Source: Roseomonas indoligenes
GTDB taxonomy: Bacteria > Pseudomonadota > Alphaproteobacteria > Acetobacterales > Acetobacteraceae
DNA length: 64,000 nucleotides
NCBI RefSeq assembly: GCF_017813365.1
Contig: NZ_JAGIZA010000018.1
Location: 1-64,000 of the forward strand
Reading direction: 5' to 3'
The position numbers were made by a program, and so were the translations under genes. Under the pieces are notes generated by a model. It saw nothing but the letters and a program-made list of their open reading frames with translations, did no database searches and had not been told where the DNA came from. Each line of letters starts with the position of its first letter. The first letter of the stretch is position 1. This document shows, piece by piece, positions 8,256-16,562 of this stretch.

Positions 8256-8286
8256 GCTGCCGCCGACGCCCTGTCGGCGCGGCAGC
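8256..8286. terminator. Second intergenic hairpin
   Basis: A stem of GCTGCCG-CCGAC with GTCGG-(CG bulge)-CGGCAGC and a short loop lies directly beside the 8228-8252 hairpin. Together the two would form a tandem barrier between the convergent genes ending at 8209 and 8315. Confidence 0.4.
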
Positions 8287-8314
8287 GCCCAGGCTCTCAC
8301 ACCGGGGGACGCGG

Positions 8315-9304
8315 TCAGCCATTCGTCACCCCGGCCTGCTTCACGATCGGGCCCCAGCGGTCGAACTCGGCCCGGACGAAGGCATCCGTCTCGTCCGGGC
8401 CCGCCCAGATGTTCTCGGAACCGCTCTCGACCAGCCGCTCGCGCGTCGTGGGATCGCCGAGCAGCCCCTTCACCTCGGCAGCAACCCGCTCGATCACGGG
8501 CCTGGGCGTGCCGCGCGGGGTGAAGAGGCCCGTCCAGGACTGGATTTCGTACCCCTCCACGCCCTGCTCGCCGATGGTCGGGATATCCGGCCGGCTCGGG
8601 ATCCGCGACTTGCCGCCGATGCCGAGGAGGCGAACCTGCCCGGCCTCGACGGCCGGCAGCACGGTCGGCAGGTTGAGGAAGGCGACGGGGATGGTGCCGG
8701 AAATGAGGTCGGCCAGGGCCGGTCCGCCGCCGCGGTACGGCACATGGTTCAACTCCACCCCGGCGCGCAGGCGGAGCAGCTCCCCGGCGAGGTGGTTGCT
8801 GCTGCCGACGCCCGTGGACGCGTAGCTGAGCCCGCCCGGTGTCGCCCGGATCTTCGCCAGCAGGCCCTGGACATCGCTCACCCCGAGGGAGGGGTGCACG
8901 GCCAGCGCGTTCGGCACATCGACCATCATGCAGATGGCAGACAGCGCCTCGCGCGGATCGTAGCCCTGGTCCGGGACGACGAAGTGGTTGAAGACATGGT
9001 TGGAGGCGGAGGAGATGAGCAGCGTGTGCCCATCCGGCCGGGCACGGGCGGCCATCCCCATGCCCACGGCACCACCCCCGCCGGCGCGGTTCTCCACCAC
9101 GAAGGACTTGCCGAAGGCCTTCTGGAGCCCCGGCGAGAGCAGGCGGGCGACGACGTCGTTGGAGCCACCGGGTGCCCAGGGAACGATCATGGTCACCGAA
9201 CGGGAGGGCCAGCCGCCCTGCGCCCGTGCCGGGCGGCCCGCCAAGCCGCCGAAGGCAAGGGCCAGGGCGGCCTGGCCAAGCTTCCGCTTCTCGATGCACG
9301 CCAT
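8315..9304 (-). CDS. Bug/TctC-family substrate-binding protein
   Basis: A 329-residue periplasmic binding protein with a signal peptide ending near RPARAQGG. Family motifs are VTMIVPWAPGGSNDVVAR, VENRAGGGGAVG and LSYASTGVGSSNHLAGE. GGGAGAGAAACG precedes the ATG. It is the last gene of the leftward operon that begins with another Bug gene at 12186, so this operon carries two different binding proteins flanking an MBL-fold hydrolase and an Ldh-type dehydrogenase. The WAPGG variant, shared with the Bug protein at 42009, suggests a ligand class distinct from PFAAGG members. Ligand unknown. Confidence 0.9.
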   Translation of the reverse strand: MACIEKRKLGQAALALAFGGLAGRPARAQGGWPSRSVTMIVPWAPGGSNDVVARLLSPGLQKAFGKSFVVENRAGGGGAVGMGMAARARPDGHTLLISSASNHVFNHFVVPDQGYDPREALSAICMMVDVPNALAVHPSLGVSDVQGLLAKIRATPGGLSYASTGVGSSNHLAGELLRLRAGVELNHVPYRGGGPALADLISGTIPVAFLNLPTVLPAVEAGQVRLLGIGGKSRIPSRPDIPTIGEQGVEGYEIQSWTGLFTPRGTPRPVIERVAAEVKGLLGDPTTRERLVESGSENIWAGPDETDAFVRAEFDRWGPIVKQAGVTNG

Positions 9305-9336
9305 CGTTTCTCTCCCTCTTTTTTCCGCAGTCTCGC

Positions 9337-10374
9337 TCAGGCCGTCCTTGGAGCCGCCAGCGTCTCAAGGGCGGCGAGGTCTTCGGCGGCGATCGACACG
9401 CCCTCGCGCCGCTGCCGCCGGAGAGCCTCGAACTCAAGGTCGCCGGGCAGGCGAACCGGGCGCGAAAGGTCCGCTGCCGGGGTGGAGCGGATGATCGACT
9501 TGAAGTCCTCCATCCGGCCGGCGAGGACGTCCGGCCGGGCCAGTCGCTTCGTGTCGATCAGGATGAAGAAGTGCCCGAGATCCTGGTGCGCCTCCGGCTC
9601 CTTGTCCCAGGCCTTCACATGGGTGAGGTAGGACGCCCCGGAGAGCAGGCCGGAGAGCAGGTCCACCATGAGCGCGAGGCCGTAGCCCTTGTGCCCGCCG
9701 AAAGGCAGGAGGAAGCCTGCGAGCGCCGCGGCCGGGTCGGTGGTCGGCTTGCCGTCGGCATCGGCGGCCCAGCCCTCGGGCAGGGCGGTGCCATCCTTCA
9801 GGGCGCGGCGGATCTTGGCCCGCGCCGCCACGCTCATCGCGAGATCGAGGAGGATCGGCTCCCCGCCCGGCATCGGCACGCCGATGCCCAGCGGGTTGTT
9901 GCCCAGCCGCGTGTCCCGCCCGCCCCAGGGGGCGATGGTGGTGGTGGCGTTGGTCCCGATGATGGAGGCGAAGCCCTCCTCCGCCGCGATCAGGGCGTAG
10001 GGCATGATCGGCCCGAAATGGTTGGAGGCCCGCGCGAAGGCCGCGCCGATGCCGACCTCGCGCGCCGAGGCCATCGCCGCCTCCAGCGCCCGCATCCCCA
10101 CCAGCGGGCCGATGCCGTTGGCGCCGTCCACCAGCGAGAGGCCGGGCGCCACGCGCGTCGCCCGCACCGGCGCGCGCGCATCGACGCCGCCGACATCGAC
10201 GCGGCCCAGGTATTGCGCCACTCGGCTCACCCCATGGGTGCGAAGGCCGAAGAGGTCCGCCAGCACGAGGATGCGGGCCGTGGGCGCGGCATCCTCCTCT
10301 GTCATGCCCCCGGCAACGAGGGCGCGGGTGGCGAGGGCGAGGAGCTTGTCCTCCGCGATCACGGCGTCGGTCAT
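9337..10374 (-). CDS. Ldh/malate dehydrogenase-2 family NAD(P)-dependent oxidoreductase
   Basis: A 345-residue paralogue of the dehydrogenase at 2093-3187. Visible family motifs are DLFGLRTHGVSR, FARASNHFGPIMPYAL (with the conserved histidine), RLGNNPLGIGVP, LDLAMSVAARAK and GGHKGYGLALMVDLLSG. Its start overlaps the stop of the MBL-fold gene by four bases, so the two are translationally coupled. The pairing suggests the hydrolase releases a 2-hydroxy acid that this enzyme oxidises, or the reverse. The cofactor could be NAD or NADP. Substrate not assignable from sequence. Confidence 0.88.
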   Translation of the reverse strand: MTDAVIAEDKLLALATRALVAGGMTEEDAAPTARILVLADLFGLRTHGVSRVAQYLGRVDVGGVDARAPVRATRVAPGLSLVDGANGIGPLVGMRALEAAMASAREVGIGAAFARASNHFGPIMPYALIAAEEGFASIIGTNATTTIAPWGGRDTRLGNNPLGIGVPMPGGEPILLDLAMSVAARAKIRRALKDGTALPEGWAADADGKPTTDPAAALAGFLLPFGGHKGYGLALMVDLLSGLLSGASYLTHVKAWDKEPEAHQDLGHFFILIDTKRLARPDVLAGRMEDFKSIIRSTPAADLSRPVRLPGDLEFEALRRQRREGVSIAAEDLAALETLAAPRTA

Positions 10375-11126
10375 GAATGTCCCTCGGTCAGGTCAATGGG
10401 CGTGGTCACGGAGAGGTCCTCGTCGAACCAGGCGGCGATCGCCGCCCGGCGCTCGCCCAGGTATTCGGGGCGGCCGCCTTCATCGAGGCGCATGGACAGG
10501 TCGTGGCCGGGCACCACGATCATCCCCGGCGTCTCCCGCCAGAGCCGCCAGACGGTCTCGAGCGAGGCGCGGCTGGCATCCGCGTCCATGGTCATGTCGG
10601 TGCGGAGCGACAGCAGCTCCGCCCGGTTCTTCGCCGCATCTCCGGTGAAGAGGACCGGCGGGCTGGCGGCGTCCAGGCGGAACAGCAGGCAGCCCGGCGT
10701 GTGGCCGGGGGCCGCGATGGCCGTCAGGCCGGGCAGGAAGCGCCCGCCGTCCTCGATCAACCGCACCCGTGGCGAGCGCGCCATGTCCTGCACGTAGAGT
10801 TCCGGGAGCGGGTTGAAGCCGGGTGGCACCTCGCGCGCCCACTCCAGCTCGGTGCGCCCGATCCAGACCGTCGCCGAAGGAAAGAGCGTGTAGTTCACGC
10901 TGTGGTCGTAGTGCGCGTGGGTCAGCACGACATCGGTGACGGCATCGGCGGAGACGCCGCGCGCGGCGAGCTGCTTCTCCAACTCCTTCCGAATGCCGAA
11001 GGCCCCGACATCGATCAGGATGACGCGCCCCTCGCCGCGGAGCAGGGCGATCGTGCTCCAGCCGAGGCCGCCATGGCAGACGCTCTTGCCGGGATAGCCC
11101 TGCACCAGCACATCCAGCCTGTACAT
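10371..11126 (-). CDS. Metallo-beta-lactamase-fold hydrolase, AHL-lactonase-like
   Basis: A 251-residue MBL-fold enzyme. The zinc motif HxHxDH is at residues 70-75 (LTHAHYDHSVNY), followed by a later zinc histidine in APGHTPGCLLF and the bridging aspartate in FTGDAAKN. General architecture and length match the AttM/AiiA-like N-acyl homoserine lactonase branch, but many relatives hydrolyse other lactones or esters. It sits 10 bp after the upstream Bug gene and overlaps the Ldh gene. Given that operon I favour a catabolic lactonase over a quorum-quenching role; the sequence does not settle this. Confidence 0.82.
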   Translation of the reverse strand: MYRLDVLVQGYPGKSVCHGGLGWSTIALLRGEGRVILIDVGAFGIRKELEKQLAARGVSADAVTDVVLTHAHYDHSVNYTLFPSATVWIGRTELEWAREVPPGFNPLPELYVQDMARSPRVRLIEDGGRFLPGLTAIAAPGHTPGCLLFRLDAASPPVLFTGDAAKNRAELLSLRTDMTMDADASRASLETVWRLWRETPGMIVVPGHDLSMRLDEGGRPEYLGERRAAIAAWFDEDLSVTTPIDLTEGHS

Positions 11127-11136
11127 CGCGTTCTCC

Positions 11137-12186
11137 TCAGTTCTCGGGGCGGATCTCCGCCTCGCGGATCAGCCGGGCGAGCTTGGTGCTCTCGGCGGAG
11201 ACGAAGGCGCGGAACTCGTCGGCCGGCATCGGCGCGGCCTCGGCGCCCTGCTCCGCCAGCTTGCGGATCAGATCGGAGTGCCGCAGCGCCTGGGTGGCGG
11301 CCGCGTGGAGCCGCTCCAGCGCGGGGGCGGGCGTTCCGGCGGGCGCGAAGAGGCCGTACCAGTTGACCAGCTCATAGGAGGACAGGGCCGGCGTCTCGGA
11401 CAGGGCGGGGATGTCGGGCAGGCCCGGGATCCGGGTGCGCGAGGTCACGCCCAGCGGGCGCAGCTTGCCGTCCCGTATGAGGGGCAGCAGGGCAGGGGCG
11501 CCGGCATAGGTCATGCTGACCCGCCCCGCCGCCACGTCGGCCAGGGTGGAGCCGGTGCCGCGGTAGGGCACATGGACCGTGTCGACCCGGGCCAGGCTGT
11601 TGAAGAGCGCGCCGTTGAGGTGCTGCAGGTTGCCCACGCCGGAGCTGGCGTAGCTCAGGGCACCCGGCTGCCGCCTCGCGAGTTCGATCAGCTCCGCCGC
11701 GCTGCGGGCGGGGACGGTGCTGGCGACCACCAGCAGGTTGGGCACCCGGACGACCAGGGTGATCGGGATAAGATCCTGTATCGGATCGTAGGGAAGGTTC
11801 ACGCCGTAGAGTGCCGGCGCCGCGGCGATCTCCCCCGCAGATGCGAGGAGGATGGTGTAGCCGTCGGGCGCCGCCTTCGCGACGGCCTGGGCCCCGAGCT
11901 GCCCGCCGGCGCCGCCCCGGTTCTCGATCACCAGCGGCACGGCGCCGCCGGGGCTGAGGGCGGCGCGCATCGGCTCGGCGAGAAGGCGTGCCACGATGTC
12001 CACCCCACCCCCGGGGGCGAAGGGCACGACGATGCGGACGGGACGCTCCGGGTAGCCGGGCTGCGCCCAGGCGCGGGATGCGGGGAGGAGTGCCAGGCCC
12101 GGAACCCCGGCGGCCACCGCCCTGAGCAGGAGACGGCGGGATGGCGGACGGGGGTTCTCCGCCCCGGGCATGGCATGGCCGGTCAC
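11137..12186 (-). CDS. Bug/TctC-family substrate-binding protein
   Basis: A 349-residue binding protein heading a leftward four-gene operon. The GTG start at 12186 is supported by AGGAGG seven bases upstream; an ATG at 12171 is a weaker alternative. The export region carries RR then LLLRAVAAGVPGLALLPASRAWAQ, long and possibly Tat-type. Mature motifs are YPERPVRIVVPFAPGGGVDIVAR, VIENRGGAGGQLGAQ and LSYASSGVGNLQHLNG. The divergent GntR gene begins 157 bp away and a dyad lies between them, so this operon is probably under its control. Confidence 0.9.
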   Translation of the reverse strand: MTGHAMPGAENPRPPSRRLLLRAVAAGVPGLALLPASRAWAQPGYPERPVRIVVPFAPGGGVDIVARLLAEPMRAALSPGGAVPLVIENRGGAGGQLGAQAVAKAAPDGYTILLASAGEIAAAPALYGVNLPYDPIQDLIPITLVVRVPNLLVVASTVPARSAAELIELARRQPGALSYASSGVGNLQHLNGALFNSLARVDTVHVPYRGTGSTLADVAAGRVSMTYAGAPALLPLIRDGKLRPLGVTSRTRIPGLPDIPALSETPALSSYELVNWYGLFAPAGTPAPALERLHAAATQALRHSDLIRKLAEQGAEAAPMPADEFRAFVSAESTKLARLIREAEIRPEN

Positions 12187-12222
12187 TGCACGTCCTCCTG
12201 TCGTTCTTCTTGCCGCGATGAA

Positions 12223-12246
12223 TGCATTTAGCGGCCAAGAAATGCA
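12223..12246. promoter_or_regulatory. Putative GntR operator between divergent genes
   Basis: An inverted repeat TGCATTT-N10-AAATGCA is centred in the 156-bp gap between the leftward Bug operon and the rightward GntR gene. AT-rich arms in an otherwise GC-rich gap make it stand out. It is likely the operator for the adjacent regulator; binding is inferred from position. Confidence 0.5.
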
Positions 12247-12342
12247 ATATGCTTTTTCCACCCCGCTCGAGGGGCGCCCGGATGGCCCGGCGGGATCGTG
12301 GCTGACCGCCCAGCGGCATCGGCGCTTGCGGAGGGTTGCAGG

Positions 12343-13347
12343 ATGAGGCGAGAAGGCGCGGGGATGACGGCCCCGGATGGGCCAGCCGGCGTCAGGGAGT
12401 TTCCGGTTCTGCCGATGAGCGACACGACGAGGCGCATGACGGGGCGGGTCGTGACGGAGGCGGCCGCGGCGATCTCGGCACTGGTTGCGGACGGAACGCT
12501 GAAGCCCGGGGATCGCCTGCTCGCGCAGCGCCTGGCGGACCTGCTCGGGGTCTCGCGGTTCCCGATCGGGCAGGCCATGCGGATCCTGGCCGATCGCGGC
12601 CTGCTGACCGCCGATCCCGGCCGGGGCTTCTCCGTTGCTTCCGACGGCCCGGACCACGCAGCCAGCTATCGCGCCGAGCGCGGCCACGATGATCTCACAT
12701 CGGCCTATTTCCGCATCGCCGAAGACCGCTTGGCCGGGGCCCTGCCCGACACCATTTCGGAGCAGGCCATGCGGGACCGGTACGGCCTGGGCCGCGGCCA
12801 GCTCTCGCAACTTCTCAATCGCATGGCCGGGGAGGGCTGGGCGGAGAGGCGCCCGGGCTACGGGTGGCGCTTCTCCGCCGTCCTGACGACACCGACCGCG
12901 CTGGAGCAGAGCTATCGTCTCCGCCTCGCCATCGAACCGGCAAGCCTCCTGGAGCCCGGCTACTGCCTTGCGCGGGAGACACTCCTCCGGTGCCGCGCGG
13001 TGGAGGAGCGGATGCTCGGCGGCGAGATCGAGACGGCATCGGCCGACGCCCTCTATGATCGTGGCGTCCGCTTCCACGAAGCGATCGTGGGCGCATCGGG
13101 CAATCCGTTCTTCCTCGATACCCTGAAGCGGGTGAACCGGATCCGTCGGCTCCTGGTGTATCGCTCCCTCGCCGATCGCAGCCGATACCGGCGACAGGCC
13201 GCCGAGCACCTCGAACTCCTCCGGCTGATCGAGCGTGGCGCCCAGATTGAAGCGGCGGGTCTGCTGCGCGCGCATCTGCAAGGCGTCATGGAGAAGCTGT
13301 CGACGGTTCGTCCCCTTCTCGAGGCGAAGCAGCACCCGTCAGGCTAG
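12343..13347 (+). CDS. GntR/FCD-family regulator with two winged-helix domains
   Basis: A 334-residue regulator. The start at 12343 has GGAGGG seven bases upstream; the frame is open further left without a ribosome site. Residues about 35-100 form a GntR winged helix (ISALVADGTLKPGDRLLAQ, LADLLGVSRFPIGQAMRILA, ADRGLLTADPGRGF). A second, weaker helix-turn-helix follows at about 125-185 (MRDRYGLGRGQLSQLLNRMA and a wing RRPGYGWRF). The rest (about 190-325) is an FCD-type helical ligand domain. Ordinary FadR-type FCD regulators have one DNA-binding domain and about 230-250 residues, so this protein is roughly 90 longer. It probably represses the divergent operon and itself. Confidence 0.82.
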   Translation: MRREGAGMTAPDGPAGVREFPVLPMSDTTRRMTGRVVTEAAAAISALVADGTLKPGDRLLAQRLADLLGVSRFPIGQAMRILADRGLLTADPGRGFSVASDGPDHAASYRAERGHDDLTSAYFRIAEDRLAGALPDTISEQAMRDRYGLGRGQLSQLLNRMAGEGWAERRPGYGWRFSAVLTTPTALEQSYRLRLAIEPASLLEPGYCLARETLLRCRAVEERMLGGEIETASADALYDRGVRFHEAIVGASGNPFFLDTLKRVNRIRRLLVYRSLADRSRYRRQAAEHLELLRLIERGAQIEAAGLLRAHLQGVMEKLSTVRPLLEAKQHPSG

Positions 13348-13759
13348 GACCGCGACGGTCCGAACAGGCACCGATTCCCGGGGATGGAGACCTGAAGGGG
13401 AGCGCGGATCACCCGCGACCACTTCCCTCCCGATGCGGCGCCGCATGCAGCGGCACCGGGTACAGCACCCCTGGCACGAGCACGGCCGCCCAGTGCATGT
13501 GCCTTTCGCGCAGGACGACCGGCACGTTCGATCGAACGATGCCAGGCCTGTCACGACATCCTGCACGGCACGGCGACGGCGCCGGGCTTCGGGCATGCGG
13601 TGAGGCCCACGCGGCTGATCGACGACGTCCTCGCCTCGTCCAGGGACGGGCGGCGGCTGCCGGCGCGGGACTGGCCGGCCTGAGACAGCGAGCGCGGCGC
13701 GGAAGGTTCGGCCCATGATCGCCGACGAGGGCCCCTCGCGGCCTGGCTCGGCGCCAGGT
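13348..13759. other. Gene-poor gap with one start-less reading frame
   Basis: No intact gene is apparent between the GntR and LacI genes. A plus-strand frame at about 13396-13683 has no usable start codon but ends in text that looks coding: a CxxCH motif (CQACHDILHG) followed by GHAVRPTRLIDDVLAS and RLPARDWPA, then TGA. It could be the tail of a lost gene whose 5' part was deleted. I do not recognise the family, and chance open frames are common at this GC content. Confidence 0.3.
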
Positions 13760-14863
13760 TCAGCCTTCCGGATGACCGGGCCGTGCCGGCCCTCGCCTCC
13801 GCGCTGAGCGTGCCGCCGGGGCGGCCCCCGGGGCGGTGGGGCGCGGCGCGGCGGTGGAGCCGCGCACAACCAGCGCCGATGGCAGGACCACGTCGCTCGC
13901 GCCGCCGCCATGGCCGATCCTGTCCAGCAGCAGGCCCGCGGCCTGGCGGCCCATCTCGCCGTGCGGGATGCGCACGGTCGTCAGCGGCGGCTCGATCAGG
14001 TCCACCATCGGCATGTCGTTGTGGCCGGTGACGGAGATGTCCTCGGGAATCCGCAGCCCGGCGCGGCGGCAGGCGTCGTAGGCGCCGAGCGCGAGCAGGT
14101 CGTTGGCGCAGGACAGGGCCGTGACGTCGGAATGCCGTGCGATCAGCCGGGCGGCCGCCCGCTCTCCCGCCTCGCGCGTGTAGGCCGCGGTGATCTCCTG
14201 CAGCGCAGGGTCCGGCGCCAAGCCCTGCGCGCGCAGGGCCTCCTCGAATCCCTCGCTGCGGCGAAGGCCGGTAGAGAGCTGCGCCGGGCCGGCGATGAGT
14301 GCGATGCGGCGGTGGCCGAGCTGGAGGAGATGGGCGACGGCCAGCGCCATCCCGCCCCGGTCGTCCGACACGACGGAGGACATCCCCTCGCTGCCGCGAT
14401 TGACGAGGACGGCGGGGATGTTCCGCGCGCGGCAGGCCGCCAGGGCCGGGTCGTCCCGCAGGGAGGCCGTGGCGAGCAGCAGCCCGTCCGCGCCGCGCGC
14501 CGCAAGCTGCTCCACGAACTCGGCGGCGCGGCCGTTGTCGTCGCCGGGGTCGGCGACCATCAGCGCATAGCCGGCCGAGGACAGGACCTCCGCCGCGCCG
14601 GCGAGGATGGGCGCGAAGACAGGGTTGGCGATCCCCGGCACCAGCGCCCCAATCAGGCGGGAGCGGCCGGTGCGCAGCGACATGGCCACCGCGTTCGGCC
14701 GGTAGCCGAGACGGGAAGCGACCTCCTGCACCCGCGCCACGACAGGATCCGCCACGAGGTAGCGCATGGCCGGGTTCAGCGCGCGGGAGGCGGTGGAGGG
14801 ATGCACCCCCGCCGCCGCGGCCACGTCGCGCAGGGCCACCATTCGGGACTGCGTAGGGGACAT
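13760..14863 (-). CDS. LacI-family transcriptional regulator
   Basis: A 367-residue LacI/GalR-type repressor. Residues about 8-55 form the DNA-binding helix-turn-helix and hinge (VALRDVAAAAGVHPSTASRALN, then ASRLGYRPNAVAMSLRTGRS). A periplasmic-binding-protein-like sensor domain follows to about 335 (LIGALVPGIANPVFAPI; TALSCANDLLALGAYD; DISVTGHNDMPMVDLIEPPLTTV). The C-terminal 30 residues are Ala/Arg/Pro-rich and unlike the family. ATG at 14863 is used; the ATG at 14842 (MVALRD) is a good alternative and neither has a strong ribosome site. Two TGCAATCGAT-type sites lie just upstream, shared with the divergent dioxygenase operon. Confidence 0.88.
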   Translation of the reverse strand: MSPTQSRMVALRDVAAAAGVHPSTASRALNPAMRYLVADPVVARVQEVASRLGYRPNAVAMSLRTGRSRLIGALVPGIANPVFAPILAGAAEVLSSAGYALMVADPGDDNGRAAEFVEQLAARGADGLLLATASLRDDPALAACRARNIPAVLVNRGSEGMSSVVSDDRGGMALAVAHLLQLGHRRIALIAGPAQLSTGLRRSEGFEEALRAQGLAPDPALQEITAAYTREAGERAAARLIARHSDVTALSCANDLLALGAYDACRRAGLRIPEDISVTGHNDMPMVDLIEPPLTTVRIPHGEMGRQAAGLLLDRIGHGGGASDVVLPSALVVRGSTAAPRPTAPGAAPAARSARRRGPARPGHPEG

Positions 14864-14870
14864 CGCCCCA

Positions 14871-14884
14871 AAATATCGATTGCA
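14871..14884. promoter_or_regulatory. LacI-type operator half-conserved, site 1
   Basis: AAATATCGATTGCA: the right arm and centre (ATCGATTGCA) match site 2, the left arm is degenerate. It lies eight bases upstream of the LacI start and 33 bp centre-to-centre from site 2, close to three helical turns. Confidence 0.5.
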
Positions 14885-14903
14885 CCCCCGCGCGGGAACC
14901 CCA

Positions 14904-14917
14904 TACAATCGATTGCA
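14904..14917. promoter_or_regulatory. LacI-type operator, site 2
   Basis: TACAATCGATTGCA is a near-perfect dyad centred on CG, the usual form of a LacI-family operator. It is 23 bp before the dioxygenase start and probably overlaps its promoter, so the adjacent repressor would block the catabolic operon until induced. Confidence 0.6.
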
Positions 14918-14940
14918 AGAGCTTCGGAGGAGACGCGGCC

Positions 14941-15825
14941 GTGATTATCGACGGCGAAGCGGCGGTGACGCCCGCTGTGCTGGAGGCGATGGCGGGAACC
15001 TCGGACGAGCGCCTGAAGGCGGTCTCCGCCGCGCTGGTCCGCCACCTTCACGCCTTCATCCGGGAGGTCCGGCCGAGCGAGAGCGAATGGGAGTTCGGCG
15101 TGGACTTCCTCTGCCGCATCGGCCAGGCGAACAGCCCCACCCACAATGAGGGCGTGCTGTTCTCCGACGCCGTGGGCGTCTCCACCCTCGTCTGCCTGCT
15201 GAACAACGGTGCGGACGGCGCGACCGAGACGGCGGCCGCGCTGCTCGGTCCCTTCTGGCGGGACAACTCCCCGAAGGTGGAGGATGGCGGCAGCATCGTC
15301 CGCGGGCCCACCCCCGGCCCGCGCCTCTTCGCCTCCTGCCAGGTGCTCGCGGGCGGGGCGCCCGTAGCCGGTGCGCGGGTGGATGTCTGGCACTCCTCGC
15401 CGGAAGGCGTCTACGAGAACCAGGACCCGGACATGGCCCCGATGAACCTGCGGGGGCAGTTCACCACGGATGCCGAGGGGCGTTTCCGCTTCACCTCCGT
15501 GAAGCCCGCCGGCTACCCGGTGCCCACCCATGGCCCGACCGGCGACCTGCTGCGGGCCCAGAACCGGCACCCCTTCCGCCCGGCCCACCTGCACTTCCTG
15601 ATCCACAAGCCCGGCTTCAAGACGCTCATCACCCAGGTCTTCGTGGACGACGACGAGCACCTGGAGAGCGACGTCGTCTTCGGCGTCACCCGCGCGCTGG
15701 TGGGCGGCTACCGGCTCGGCGAGGGACCAGCGCCGGACGGCAGCGCGAATGAGTGGTGGAGCCTGGACTACATCTTCCACATGGAACCCGGGGAGGCGCG
15801 GCTGCCCGTGCCGCCGATCGCATGA
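14941..15825 (+). CDS. Intradiol ring-cleavage dioxygenase (hydroxyquinol/catechol 1,2-dioxygenase type)
   Basis: A 294-residue non-haem Fe(III) dioxygenase. The helical N-terminal domain (ALVRHLHAFIREVRPSESEW, GVDFLCRIGQ, LFSDAVGVSTLV) matches the hydroxyquinol/catechol 1,2-dioxygenase group. The iron ligands are Y158 (EGVYENQD), Y192 (AGYPVPTHGP), H216 and H218 (RPAHLHF). The GTG start has GGAGGAG upstream. It leads an eight-gene operon behind LacI-type operators. The reaction is oxygen-dependent cleavage between two hydroxyls of an aromatic ring to a muconate or maleylacetate. The GYPVPTHGP and DVVFGV segments favour hydroxyquinol over catechol, but no maleylacetate reductase of the usual iron-ADH family is visible nearby. 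Confidence 0.85.
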   Translation: MIIDGEAAVTPAVLEAMAGTSDERLKAVSAALVRHLHAFIREVRPSESEWEFGVDFLCRIGQANSPTHNEGVLFSDAVGVSTLVCLLNNGADGATETAAALLGPFWRDNSPKVEDGGSIVRGPTPGPRLFASCQVLAGGAPVAGARVDVWHSSPEGVYENQDPDMAPMNLRGQFTTDAEGRFRFTSVKPAGYPVPTHGPTGDLLRAQNRHPFRPAHLHFLIHKPGFKTLITQVFVDDDEHLESDVVFGVTRALVGGYRLGEGPAPDGSANEWWSLDYIFHMEPGEARLPVPPIA

Positions 15826-16562
15826 AGAACCTTCAGGGAAGCACCGCCGTCATCATCGGCGGATCCGGCGGCATCGGCGCGGCCACGGCGCGCAGCCTGG
15901 CCGGGGCAGGGGCGGCGGTGGTCGTCACCTATCGCGGGGGTGAGGCGGCGGCGCGCGCGCTGGTCGGGGAACTGCCGGGCGAGGGCCATGCGGCGCTGCC
16001 GGCGAGCGTGGAGGACAGCACCTCCCTGAACGCCCTGGCGGCGCAGGTGCGGGAGACCCGCGGGCGCTGCGACATCCTCGTCAACAGCGCGGGCTTCACC
16101 AAGGCCGTGCCGCATGGCGACCTGGACGCGCTCGACGACGCGTTCCTGGACCGGATGTGGGCGGTGAACTGGCGCGGCCCCTTTGCGGCGGTGCGCGCCT
16201 TCCGGACGCTGCTGGAGGAATCCGAGGGGCTGGTGGTGAACGTCTCCTCGATCGGCGGGCTGAACGGCTCCGGCTCCAACCTCGCCTACGCCGCATTGAA
16301 GGCGGCGACTGACAGCATGACGAAGTCGCTGGCCCGCGCGCTGGGGCCAAAGGTGCGGGCGATGTCCATCTCCCCCGGTATCGTGGAGACGGGCTTCGTG
16401 CCCGGCCGCGGGCCGGAGCAGAACGCGAAGATCGCGCCGAGCATCCCGCTGAAGCGCGTTGCCCTGCCGGAGGACGTGGCCGAAGCCGTCCTCGCCTGCG
16501 CCACGCTGCTCACCTACTCGACCGGATCCGTACTTCTTGTGGATGGAGGGCGCGCACTATGA
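15822..16562 (+). CDS. Short-chain dehydrogenase/reductase
   Basis: A 246-residue classical SDR. The cofactor loop is IIGGSGGIGAA (residues 11-21), a GG variant of TGxxxGIG. NSAG follows at 88-91, and the active site is S142/S143 with Y156-x3-K160 (AYAALK). The C-terminus VLLVDGGRAL matches the family. It overlaps the dioxygenase stop by an ATGA, so it is coupled to it. Possible roles are reduction of a ring-cleavage product or oxidation of a hydroxy acid to the beta-keto acid used by the next enzyme. Cofactor preference is not obvious. Confidence 0.88.
   Translation: MKNLQGSTAVIIGGSGGIGAATARSLAGAGAAVVVTYRGGEAAARALVGELPGEGHAALPASVEDSTSLNALAAQVRETRGRCDILVNSAGFTKAVPHGDLDALDDAFLDRMWAVNWRGPFAAVRAFRTLLEESEGLVVNVSSIGGLNGSGSNLAYAALKAATDSMTKSLARALGPKVRAMSISPGIVETGFVPGRGPEQNAKIAPSIPLKRVALPEDVAEAVLACATLLTYSTGSVLLVDGGRAL

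Noticed and set aside
10371-11126. Calling the MBL-fold protein a quorum-quenching AiiA
   Set aside because: The HxHxDH motif is shared by many lactonases and esterases and the operon is catabolic, so only a fold-level call is justified.
11137-13335. A 732-codon minus-strand frame suggesting a fusion upstream of the Bug protein
   Set aside because: The signal peptide and GTG with ribosome site at 12186 mark the true start; the extra part is antisense to the GntR gene.
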